Positions 35,413 through 44,872 of a stretch of 64,000 nucleotides of DNA are shown piece by piece. Location of the stretch: contig OZ020257.1 of NCBI GenBank assembly GCA_963971285.1, positions 13,902,602-13,966,601 of the forward strand, given 5' to 3'. The translations under genes were made by a program, and so were the position numbers. The notes under the pieces are model-generated. The model had not been told where the DNA came from. It did not search any database and saw nothing but the letters and a program-made list of their open reading frames with translations. Source of the DNA: Astropecten irregularis (Eukaryota > Echinodermata > Asteroidea > Paxillosida > Astropectinidae). Numbering within the stretch: position 1 is the stretch's first letter; every line of letters starts with the position of its first letter.

Positions 35413-36126
35413 GTTAATGCCAGTTACCGTTTTTCAGCCCATTAATGTGATAGTAAAGCCTCCAATTCTTGACCATGCCATTTGCGATAACATAATTATG
35501 AAAATCAAGCAACAAAACTATAGAAGTGGACCTTATTCCTAATGATATTGACAATTTCTGTTCAGATTTGTGTTTTAGGATAGAGTTGGCAGCGGACTTG
35601 GTAATAATTCCAACATAATGATGAAGCTCCGTTAAATGCACACAAACTTCAAGCAGAATTTAAATGATACGAATTAATCCTTTTCGTAAACATTTCTTAT
35701 CAACTGTTTAAGAAGACACCCCAATTTTATCGGACTTTGGTATATGAGTGCGTAAAGCATATACATGAGTGGCAATTAAATCCATTGATTATTACACCAA
35801 AAGCCTATCAGTTATGTGTTCCCAAACCAAACTGAAATACATGTACAATCGTTTAGCAGAAAGCAGAAACTAATTAAAATGAGATTTTAATGCTTAGCGC
35901 AAAAAGCAATTCAACACAAGAGAATAATTATTAATTACCTTGCGAAAAAATATATAATTGATATTGTGGAAATGCCCATAAAATGCTAAGGAACAAATAC
36001 CAAGTTAGGAGTATCATGACGAGGAAACAAATGGATTACAAATGAGGAATATAAAATATAAAATGTTCCGTTTATAACTGAATATCAACTCTCTCAAGTG
36101 TGTTGTTTTTATGTAAAAGGACATAA
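35413..36126. other. Intergenic, nothing recognised
   Basis: AT-rich stretch without recognisable features. Confidence 0.4.
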
Positions 36127-36432
36127 AGGGTTTTCGAAACAGAGGCTCAGGCTCTGCCTCCATTTCTTTCCAATTCATTCTAAAATAACTGGTATCAAAA
36201 TAGAGACTTTTGGCTGCGGTACCGAGGTAGATTCTTTGGTTTGGAAAGGAAAACAGAGCTTCAACTTTAATGAAATCTACAATCTATATTTTCAACATAT
36301 GGATGTCAGAGCAAGAGCCAGAGCCTGAGCCAGAGCATGAGCCTGAGCCTGAGCATAAGCATGAGCATGAGTCTAAGCATGAGCCTGCGCCTGCGCCTCA
36401 GCCTGAGCCTGAGCCTCAGTTTCGTAGACCCC
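36127..36432. repeat. GGCTC/GAGCC-tipped inverted repeat, copy 5
   Basis: Left end 'TTTTCGAAACAGAGGCTCAG', right end about 17 GAGCCT-like units (36310-36419) then 'CAGTTTCGTAGACCCC'. The middle block is inverted relative to the other copies. It ends 36 bases from the stop codon of LRR copy D, so it probably lies in that gene's 3' UTR. Confidence 0.75.
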
Positions 36433-36467
36433 TTAGCTTTACCAATCTTGCTACATCCTTTGTATGC

Positions 36468-38384
36468 TCACACAGTCGTTACTCTGGCGACTTCAATACG
36501 GTTGAGTTTGAGATTGCCGTTAGTTCTCTTTCCTCGACTGCCACTATTCTGTTCTTTGTCTGTATCCCGGACAATCAGCTCATACGAGTCAGACCCACGG
36601 AAGGTAGGCCTAAACCCTCCGATATGGTTAAAAATCAGACCGTTTCTCCTCTTTCGAGACAAGCGTTTTTGATACTTGGAGTTACGACGGCCCAAGTTCT
36701 TCCTCTTGTAGGATTTGGCGAACTTCCTGAACCAATAACGAGCCGTACAAGTGAAAACAACACCAAACCAGAGGACGAAGAGGGATATGATGACGTTACG
36801 ATCTGGGAGGGTCGGACATGGGAGGACTATGCCTTCATCTGAGATTCTAATCAGGGACAGCGGTCTTAGTTGCGGTGGATTTTCGCAGTAGATGTCATTA
36901 ACAATGTCATCCGCCCAGGGAGGCGGGTACTCGCTAAAGATGACATCTAACATCCACTCAATTCGACAGTCGCAGTACCAGGGGTTGTCACCCAGCGAAA
37001 ACTTTTCCAGGCCGTACAAGTGAGCGACGGGGTCGTAGTCCATCTTCTCCAGTTGATTGTGCTCCAGATAAATCTGCCTGATGTTCATACTGCCTTGGAA
37101 GGCGCCGACCGGGATTGACTGTATCTTGTTTTTACTCAACTCCAGGATGTCCAGCCAGGGAAGATGCGTGACGTTCGGGATGCGTGTCATTTGGTTCCCT
37201 CCTGCTAACAGTGTCGTGAGCCCAGGAAGGCCTGTGAAGCCACGACCTCCGATGTCTGGGATTGAGTTGGAGAAGATGTACAGGTCTGTAAGTTCTTCCA
37301 AGTGCTCGTCTGTGATCGCCGAGATGTCGACGAGGTTGTTTTGGGCAGCATGCAGGGTCGTCAGACGCTTGGTCTGGCTGAACAGGCCGCTGGGAAGGCT
37401 CTCCAATTGGTTTTCGTAAATTTTCAGAACTTGGAGATGGGACATGTTCTTGAAGCTTTCCTCGTCTACATACTCCAAGGAGTTGGTGTTGATAATCAAA
37501 TCAGTCAATTGAAAGAGTCCTTCCATGCTTTCTTTTCCGATCCTGCTAATTTGGTTTGAACCCACGTCTAGCTGCTTCAAGTGAACCATTCCTCTGAGCA
37601 TGCCTTCAAGAGATTTTATGTCGTTGTTGGTGAGAAACAGGATCTCAAGAGGTGCAGTGTCAACGGCACCAAACCACGTCCGGACTTCACTCACTAAGGG
37701 CACCGCATTGTGTGAGAGGTAAAGTGCATGTAGTTGACTGCAGTTGACAAACCATCCCACTGGATCCTCGGCAATCAAGTTCTCCGTCATGGACAGCATT
37801 TGCAGGGACGGCAGGCCATGGAAGGCCGCTCCGTCGAAGGCGTAGAGCCTGTTATGGTCAAGATACAGCATCTCCAGCTCGTCCAGTCCCTTGAAGGTGT
37901 CTCTCCCGAGAGACCAGATCGCGTTCCGGGACAAATCGAGCTCCCTGAGCGTGAATAAGTCTCTGATTGCCGGAGGGACCACCGTCAGTCTGTTACCACT
38001 GAGCACCAGTCGGTGAAGCATCGGGGCCAAGTGACTGAAGCTACCGTTTGAGATGTCATGTATGCGATTGTCCATCAGGGACAGCTCCAGGAGACCGGGG
38101 AAGCTTGCCAACGTCTCTGAGTCGATCTCCCCTAGATAGTTGCCTCTGAAATCCATGGACTCGATCCATCCGAACGACTCATTGGTAGCATCGGTTTGTG
38201 GCATCGTGTACAACCCCAGAGTGCTGCAGTTAGCCATGAACTGTTCGAAGACGCAGTGACAAGGCACTGGACAGATTGTCTCCTCAGAACCACCAACCAT
38301 CCTTCCGTAAGTTACAGTCACAGTCAGGATTAATACCAACAGGTACCTATGGATGGTACCGATGGAATCTAACGACCGGCTCAT
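36468..38384 (-). CDS. LRR type I membrane receptor, copy D
   Basis: Uninterrupted 638-residue frame, ATG at 38384. The signal segment is at residues 13-27. The N-terminal cap has Cys38, 42, 44 and 53. About 16 LRRs run from residue 75 to 460, with the signature repeats DPVGWF (207-212) and V-R-T-W-F-G-A (234-240). The C-terminal cap has NPWYCDC with Cys471, 473, 500 and 523. The membrane helix is at about 530-552, followed by a strongly basic tail with SKYQKR and YEL motifs like those of copies A and B. It ends TTV, a class I PDZ-like ligand. It faces copy C tail to tail. A 190-codon + strand frame over its 3' part is an antisense shadow. The role is probably cell-surface recognition or adhesion; the ligand is unknown. 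Confidence 0.9.
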   Translation of the reverse strand: MSRSLDSIGTIHRYLLVLILTVTVTYGRMVGGSEETICPVPCHCVFEQFMANCSTLGLYTMPQTDATNESFGWIESMDFRGNYLGEIDSETLASFPGLLELSLMDNRIHDISNGSFSHLAPMLHRLVLSGNRLTVVPPAIRDLFTLRELDLSRNAIWSLGRDTFKGLDELEMLYLDHNRLYAFDGAAFHGLPSLQMLSMTENLIAEDPVGWFVNCSQLHALYLSHNAVPLVSEVRTWFGAVDTAPLEILFLTNNDIKSLEGMLRGMVHLKQLDVGSNQISRIGKESMEGLFQLTDLIINTNSLEYVDEESFKNMSHLQVLKIYENQLESLPSGLFSQTKRLTTLHAAQNNLVDISAITDEHLEELTDLYIFSNSIPDIGGRGFTGLPGLTTLLAGGNQMTRIPNVTHLPWLDILELSKNKIQSIPVGAFQGSMNIRQIYLEHNQLEKMDYDPVAHLYGLEKFSLGDNPWYCDCRIEWMLDVIFSEYPPPWADDIVNDIYCENPPQLRPLSLIRISDEGIVLPCPTLPDRNVIISLFVLWFGVVFTCTARYWFRKFAKSYKRKNLGRRNSKYQKRLSRKRRNGLIFNHIGGFRPTFRGSDSYELIVRDTDKEQNSGSRGKRTNGNLKLNRIEVARVTTV

Positions 38385-40043
38385 GGTGTGCTCTCAGTGT
38401 TTCTCTGCACAGTGCAACTGACATTCATATCTATTTACTCATTACCATGTACCACCAGTTCACCTACGGGTTGGATTGCCATCGCATGCATGGAAATAGA
38501 CCAATAATCGCCTCGTGAAGTACCACATCCCAAAACTATACACGCAATCATCTTGTCATCCCCGCAGTCTCTACAACCCGCTGCTCCATTACATACACAA
38601 CAATACTATTTGTTTTCCTGACGTTGATTTGAAGTTCAGGTATGAGTACACAGTTATTCATGTACAGTATTGAGTCGAAATAAAACGAAAGGGCTAAAAC
38701 TAAAAACCACCTGTTACCGCGATCAATTCACTATCTATAATTCCTGTCACATCGGGACGCATGTATATAAAACCCAGTCACACTCATGTTGCGGGCTGTG
38801 AATTCATATAGGCCTGTATATATTTTTAAGTTCTCTTTCCCATGTCTGTTCTCTGTTGCGCTTGAACAACTCCTGGCTGTACATAAATATATATATACAT
38901 GAATATATACTGTACATATATAATGATGGCATTCGTGAAGTCGGGCTCAGCTCTGTACAAATGTCGACACGTTTTTGTCACTGTAGGCCTATACATCCAT
39001 CACGTGCTCATTTGTTTTAATAAGAGAAACCTAAGAGGTGAAGAAGGTTGCCATCCAGTTTGCAGGTGTATTTGGAATTACCGGCCTTGAACAAATTGAA
39101 ACTTTTGTGCCAAAAATGTAGCTGTGTTCCAAATCAATGGTTTTGAATGAAATCTCGTATTTGGGCTACGTCTACACTCAATCCCGCTGCCATTTCCCGT
39201 CTAAATCTATATACGTCAATACCAAGTTCGACACAATGCATATTGTTATGAGCAAGTGTAGCATATCGATCTTACAGTGTACTAGGATTAGATTGCAGTG
39301 TAGGAATTACAATGATGTGAACGAAGGCCTTCACAATATGTATCAAAAGTGTATTGATTTTGTGTTCGGTTAACTTTGTAATAAACCTTTGGAAACATTT
39401 CAACATTTTCCCAAAGTGATCGTTATGATTGAAAATAGGCACAGAACAGCACTCACAGTTTGTCTAATTAATTAAGCATGTAGGCCTACATGAAATGATA
39501 AACCTGTCAAAATTTGAGCTTAATCGGACATCTGAGTCCCGAGAAAATAGCGAAAAACGACTCCTTTTCTTTTCTTAAAATACACTGTACATAAAGAGTG
39601 TTTTGTATCATGACTGTGGTAAATCTGTAAACATTGGTAAATGTACCAATCCTGTGATGTACCTTTAATGAACATACGTGTAACATGAATACGAAAATGC
39701 GTACACATAGGCTGGTTTACATGAACTAAATTGGAATCGTTTTTTTTTTTTAGTCTGCTCAATATGGAAATTCCTGGGCCCTTACACAATATTTTGTAGC
39801 GGTGCTATCTTAATTATTTATTGGATCAACTGATAAAATCACTAATCTCTGACAAAATTGTATTTGTGTAGTGGCAGCTAAATGAAATCGATGTTTTTTT
39901 ATGATGTAACCATTATGACGGTTGACTGATGACGGTGGTACAAGTTTATTGCAATATTGTAACAATGGATTCGGTCCAGCAATGACATTCGATATTCGAG
40001 GATAGCGCCCTCATCGGCCAAACAGCGCTCAGTCGATATAGAA
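38385..40043. other. 5' flank of LRR copy D and intergenic DNA
   Basis: Contains the truncated MITE family 2 copy at 39417. A TATATAAA word at 38763-38770 reads on the + strand, away from copy D, and has no gene behind it. An AT-rich TATA run lies at 38886-38925. No gene is recognised. Confidence 0.4.
39417..39668 (+). mobile_element. MITE family 2, copy 4 (left terminus degraded)
   Basis: Shares 'AACAGCACTCACA.TTTGT', 'TTTGAGCTTAATCGGACATC' and the right end 'ACCAATCCTGTGATGTACC', bounded by TTAA at 39665-39668. The left 20 bases no longer match well. Confidence 0.6.
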
Positions 40044-40782
40044 TAGGGCCCTTTTCCAAACCTCGGCTCCGGCTTCAGGCTCCGGCTCCGGCTTCACGAG
40101 GCTTCGGCTTCACGCGGCTCCAGTTCGAAGTCGCGGCTCCACGTTTGGAACAGTCAGACTTCGAGCGGCTTCGAAATGCTTCGGCCTAAAACGCTGGGGT
40201 TCGAGCGTGACGCGTCACGCGCTCAGGAGCGCCGCGCCGTTGCGTGACGTTTGTTTTAATTTAGCTGATTTTGTGTTGAAAACATGGGTTAAGATTAGTC
40301 CCAAGTATGTTCCATGGAGATTTTTCTACCTTCATAATTTTAATGTGTTATAAATAGTAATATATGTATGATGAAAATTAATTAGCCAAATTGCACAATC
40401 TGAAAACCGTTGCCATGGAAATTTGTCTATCAATTTACACTAAACTCGATGCAACTTTCCCCAAAATATCCTACTGTATGTAGTTTCCATAATTTCACTA
40501 GTTTCGGTATTTAAATTGCGCGCCAGATACAGACGAAAAACGATGAAAAGGTGTCAAAGTTTACTTTTTATTACTGTCACGTGACTTTGTTCTCAGTGAT
40601 TCAAAGTGTGACGTCACGAAGCCCCACGAAGCCACCTCCCCAGCAGACTTCGTTTGGCTCCATTTTTTGGCCAAAATGAAGCCGCAAATATCAAGCCGGA
40701 TCCGGAGTCTTCATTTGGTACGCGGCTTCATGGAGACGGAGCCGGAGCCGGAGCCGGAGTCGAGGTTTGGAAAAGGGCCTAG
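40044..40782. mobile_element. 739-bp TIR element with CCAAACCTCGGCTCCGGC ends
   Basis: 'AGGGCCCTTTTCCAAACCTC' at the left is matched by the inverse 'GAGGTTTGGAAAAGGGCCT' at the right. Each end continues into CGGCTC/GAGCCG units, and the element has further inverted GCTTCG/CGAAGC words inside. No ORF. It is a larger relation, in design if not in descent, of the GGCTC-tipped elements. The right flank continues into the repeat shared with 5694. Confidence 0.65.
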
Positions 40783-40784
40783 GC

Positions 40785-40960
40785 CTTATTCATGGTGCAT
40801 CTATTTTGTCACCTGCCTTGTATACCCTTCGGAAAAGATAACACCGGTTCTAAAAAGAAAACGGGTACCAGACTATTTTGAATCCAAACCTCGGTTTGAT
40901 TGCACCGCTTCGAATGCAGGATGGATGCAAAGTACTGGCGCCCTCTTTTGATTCAAACGA
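40785..40960 (+). repeat. Dispersed repeat, also at 5694-5860
   Basis: Matches the copy at 5694 through 'AAAAGATAACACC.GTTCTA' and 'CCTCGGTTTGATTGCA'. Confidence 0.6.
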
Positions 40961-41017
40961 AAAACTGCGGTGGTGTCAATAATTATATTATGTTGTACAC
41001 CGCCAATCATCTTTTAT

Positions 41018-41850
41018 TGAAATCTGGGAAGCTGGAAAGCTAATCATGAGCAAAAGACCGGCGGGGAAATCTGGGAGATGTTGTCCATGCCGAATATTCT
41101 TATAACTCCGTGTTTCTTTCAGGAATAAATCGAGCACCACGTACCAAGCTAGTCTGGTTCCCGGACCCCAAAAGCGCCAGACTATTGTCTGTCAAATATA
41201 GGGTCCGGTATCGGCTACGTGTACTGGAGGGTCACGTGACCAAAAAGACCAAGTTTTGGTCTTTTACGGAAAAATCCGAATGATTACGAACTCGTTTTCG
41301 TTCAACTTCGGATAGTAACGTTGACTTTCGGCTATTTCCGACAGGTCACGCGAGGTCACGTAGTTCAGGAAAAGACACGTCATGTAAATATGTTTCATTC
41401 CGGCTACAGTTAGCCCAAATAGAGCATAATTATTGTTCACATACAACAGAGCACTTTTCCTATTATGCACTTTTGAGGAGTTTGTTGTATGCTTTTTTTT
41501 CCCACCCTTTGATTTCTTATTCTGTCCAGATAAAATTGCATGTGCTTACAAAAGTGCAAAAATGAATGCTAAAATTGATTCTCGGTAAACGCTAAAACTA
41601 GCTTCCGCGCCTGCGCAGACATGACAGCTGTGTCATTTTCTATTTTTAACCGTTGCCGATACCTGACCTAAGATTTTTAATAAGAGTCGTCAGGGAATCT
41701 TTGGGCAGGGAACCAGACTAGTACCAAGCTGGAGTTGTAGTGCATTACAGATCGATAAACACCACCTCAACTTTTTCTTGTTTTTATCAATAGAGGGCGC
41801 CATTCAAAACCGTGTGCTCGGATTACTGTAAAGTGTGTAAGGATGTATAA
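41018..41850 (+). repeat. Dispersed repeat split by a nested insertion
   Basis: The outer repeat (41018-41150 plus 41722-41835) matches 49793-50015, where it is continuous. Shared words include 'GGGGAAATCTGGGAGATGTT', 'GTCCATGCCGAATATTC', 'GGAGTTGTAGTGCATT' and 'GATCGATAAACACCACC'. Confidence 0.75.
41149..41721. mobile_element. Nested 573-bp TIR element with direct target duplication
   Basis: Inverted ends CTAGTCTGGTTCCC and GGGAACCAGACTAG. The direct repeat TACCAAG stands at 41142-41148 and 41722-41728. The copy of the host repeat at 49793 lacks the insertion, so it shows the empty site. Non-coding; the transposase source is unknown. Confidence 0.75.
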
Positions 41851-42287
41851 TTATTAAACAAACTCAAAATACGACAAGCCAAATCAGTACCTTTGAAGTC
41901 AATTATCTTTATTGAGACTTTTGTATTTTAACATAAACCTTCTCCCAACACGAAATGGAAAAAGACACTTAATATGAATTTCCCTCTTATAATCTTCTTC
42001 AATATTGATCCCGTTGTCAAGTTCCTCAAGGATCAGTGACAATACCTCCAAATAATTGCAATTGTAAAACTTACATTTGTTTCCCTGTCACCATTTACAA
42101 ATAATAACTTGAGGGACGCTTTATAGGCAATGATTAGTATAGGAATGCGACCGACCCAGATAGGATTGGATATAGCTAGTTGATCACCACAGTTCCCAGG
42201 AAATGTATAATTTTTTCATCGAAAAGCAGCCATCAGCCGCCTGAAAACAAAATAAAATGCCAAATGGATCATTTTGATTGACTCTTC

Positions 42288-42655
42288 TTAAAGGTAGTAT
42301 CATACTTTGTTTTGTTTTTGTCAAAAGAAATGCAGATTCATGAGCAAAAGTATCAAGGAAGATACATTATCAGTCATCTGTGAAATTTTCAGTCACATAC
42401 GGTGCCCGGCCACTTTTTGAGAAAACAGTGAAAGTGCCCACAGTATTTTATTTTAAGCTTTTCACCATTACTTGTTATCTTTAAAAGTTCAAAATTGTTT
42501 TTCGTCATTGGTTTTACACTTTCCTGTATAAATGAAGCACTTCTGGCAGATATATTTCAATGGCATGTTACTATCCTTATACTTTGTATGTTATAGGTAA
42601 ATCTGTGAAGATTTCTGTTTCGGTATGCTACCAAAGTATGATATAGTACCTTTAA
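42288..42655 (-). mobile_element. MITE family 1, copy 9
   Basis: TTAA at 42288-42291 and 42652-42655. Left end AGGTAGTATCATACTTTG, full interior in reverse orientation. Confidence 0.8.
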
Positions 42656-43279
42656 CAAAAGTAGTAGTTAGCATCATTTTAAAGTCGCATACAATTTAAA
42701 AGTGAACAACTCAACGTGTAAATAATAATGAGGTTGGAATATTAATTTCAAAAATGACTCATGAGAAATGTTCAATCAAATGAAAATAGGCCCTATGGTG
42801 TTTTTACAAAGGTGGCCAAACTTTGAAACGTCTCTATGAACAAACCGCGATCATCTTATTTAAAAAAATCTTTATTTAAAATCTTTATTTTTTAGAATCT
42901 TTATTTTTAAAAAAACTTATGAAAGCACTTCTCATGGATTTCTTCAACTCGTCTTCTAAGCTTTTGTACGGAAGCTTAAAGTGGTCATCCTAGTTTACGC
43001 GTTTCTGCAATATCTTATCTCGGAAAGAAATCTTTGTGTGATATCATAATCTTCCCTACGCTAACGTTAGATCACGCACATTGCATGCTGTAGACTGACG
43101 GAAGCTTACGCATCCCGATTAGGGTTTTAAGGGTAGAGACGTCTTTCCGAGATAATTATTTGAGAAACTCGGAAACTCGGATGGTCGCTTTAAGCTTCCG
43201 TAGCTACGCCATAATCTCATCCCTTTATTGTTCTCATCTCGATTCTGGTTGCTGCATGTGTATAGTGCACGTACCATAT
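42656..43279. other. Intergenic; inverted pair around CGGAAGCTTA
   Basis: 'TACGGAAGCTTAAAG' near 42966 and the inverse 'CTTTAAGCTTCCGTA' near 43188 bracket about 230 bases, with 'CTCGGAAAG' and 'CTTTCCGAGA' inside. This may be another palindromic element. No gene. Confidence 0.45.
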
Positions 43280-43515
43280 GGGGCCAATTTCATAAAACTG
43301 CTTAGCACAAAAAACCGCTAAGTATGACATTTCTGTCAGGATTAACAACAACATTTCTATGTGTTGTGTATCAATTCACTTGCAATTGTTCTTTGGTGTT
43401 GTTCCCTGACCATGAACATCGAATCGAATTTTCAATGGTGGTTTATTTTATTGGGCAAACCATTTTTGTGCTAAGCAAATTTGTTGTGCTAAGCATCTCT
43501 ATGAAATTGGCCCCT
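43280..43515. mobile_element. GGGGCCAATTTCAT palindromic element, type 3 (CTTAGCA), copy 1
   Basis: Starts 'GGGGCCAATTTCATAAAACT' followed by GCTTAGCAC, and ends 'TGCTAAGCATCTCTATGAAA' then TTGGCCCC. An overlapping 122-codon ORF is a repeat by-product. A related copy is at 57395. Confidence 0.7.
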
Positions 43516-44041
43516 GAAAGATTGTTGATGTTTCTCAGTGCTAAGACGCAGCTGTGGTGTGGCCTGTCAATATTACAGTGGGGCGCCCTCTTCGGCTCAT
43601 GCATTAACATAGGGCGCATTCGTTTAGCTAACACGGGTCAGCCCTTACTGGGAATGGTCGTGCTATACTGCACAAAACAAGCCAGAGAATAGGGACGAGG
43701 TTGACTGGTGTCGACCCGGGGGAGCTAAACGAATGCACCCATAAACTACTCTCCAGAGTTCTGACGGTACCCTCCATTGGTTAGTGTTTTCTTGGGAGTG
43801 GAAATATCCTCAAATTTAGCACTGAGAAGTTTTGAACTAGCGCGTTTTATTTTGTTATATTCGTGCAAAAACCTGTAACAATTTTGTTGGTTACATGCGC
43901 CTCATGCCTCATGCATTTTGTCAGATTTTTATAATTTTCAAAATGGCCCCTCCTGAAATATTCACAGAAAAAAAACAAGATGATGAATTCAAAGTCACAT
44001 TACAAACTTCACCTCATGTATACCAATATTAGCCTTGTTAC
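43516..44041. other. Intergenic, nothing recognised
   Basis: 'GGGCGCATTCGTTTAGCT' near 43612 and its inverse 'GAGCTAAACGAATGCACC' near 43721 bracket about 125 bases and may mark one more small palindrome. No gene. Confidence 0.4.
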
Positions 44042-44420
44042 TTAAAGGGATGGTACTGAATTGGTAAGACAAAATACACTTCAAGATCACAGATTCACAT
44101 AAAACTTACACAGTTATAATGGTGATGATAGGAGAAAACATCCCATGAAATGTTTTTGTCTGAAATGCCGTATTCGTTGAGAAATTAATGAAACTATTTT
44201 CCGATTGGAATAAATCGCTTCGAAGCGTTTTATTATGAACGCTAATATCGTTGAAATGTGTAAACGGGTTTTCACTATTTTCTCGTTACCCAGATGGCTG
44301 ATTGACCTCAAACTTCTACAGGTTTGTCAGTTAAGGTATATGATGGATTACATAACATAATGTGCTTTCACTGTCAGCAACGGTTTTGTCGCAAAAACCA
44401 GTTCTGTACCATCCCTTTAA
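44042..44420. mobile_element. MITE family 3
   Basis: TTAA at 44042-44045 and 44417-44420. Ends AGGGATGGTACTGAATTGGT and ACCAGTTCTGTACCATCCCT. The interior keeps modules of families 1 and 2 in the same order: 'TTCACATAAAACTTACA', 'CTGAAATGCCGTATT' and 'GAGAAATTAATGAAAC'. Confidence 0.75.
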
Positions 44421-44508
44421 TATCACCATCGAGGCACCGACGCGATTTCCCCAAACATATCAGACCCATGTGACATGAGTCAATTTGTAGGTAATCAGTA
44501 CTGGCTTG

Positions 44509-44643
44509 CGATTCACAAAAGTGCGACACCGAAAGTTTGCAACGCGTTGGCCAATCACAATGCGCGGAATCGGTGGATCGATTTTGTGCACTGTGATTGG
44601 CCAACGCGTTGAAAACTCTTGGTAGCGCGTTTTTGTGAATCGT
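44509..44643. mobile_element. 135-bp palindromic element downstream of LRR copy E
   Basis: The left arm 'GCGATTCACAAAAGTGCG' ... 'CAACGCGTTGGCCAATCACA' is mirrored by 'TGTGATTGGCCAACGCGTTG' ... 'CGCGTTTTTGTGAATCGTA'. It lies about 230 bases beyond the stop codon of copy E. Confidence 0.7.
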
Positions 44644-44872
44644 ACGTGTTCAGGACAAGCTCCAAGAAAACAAACCCAATTTAGCAGGCTTTTCATTTGA
44701 ATCCTGCGTGAATTTCCCATAGAAAACCAGACACTACCAACAGAAAAAAAAATGTCTTTCTTTGCTGGCACCTTTTCCTTTAGTAATGCAGCGTTCTTAG
44801 TTGCCCTCCAAAAACACAGCGATTTTAGTTGTAAATTGTAATTCTCTCGTGTGTCTTTGTATGTCAGTTCCT

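Noticed and set aside
36270..36842. 190-codon + strand ORF with Pro-Glu repeats
   Set aside because: It reads through the GAGCCT array and then antisense to LRR copy D.
38763..38770. TATATAAA as a promoter
   Set aside because: It points away from LRR copy D and no gene follows on the + strand.
43324..43692. 122-codon ORF with hydrophobic start
   Set aside because: Its first half is the type 3 palindromic element, present also at 57395 without a matching ORF.
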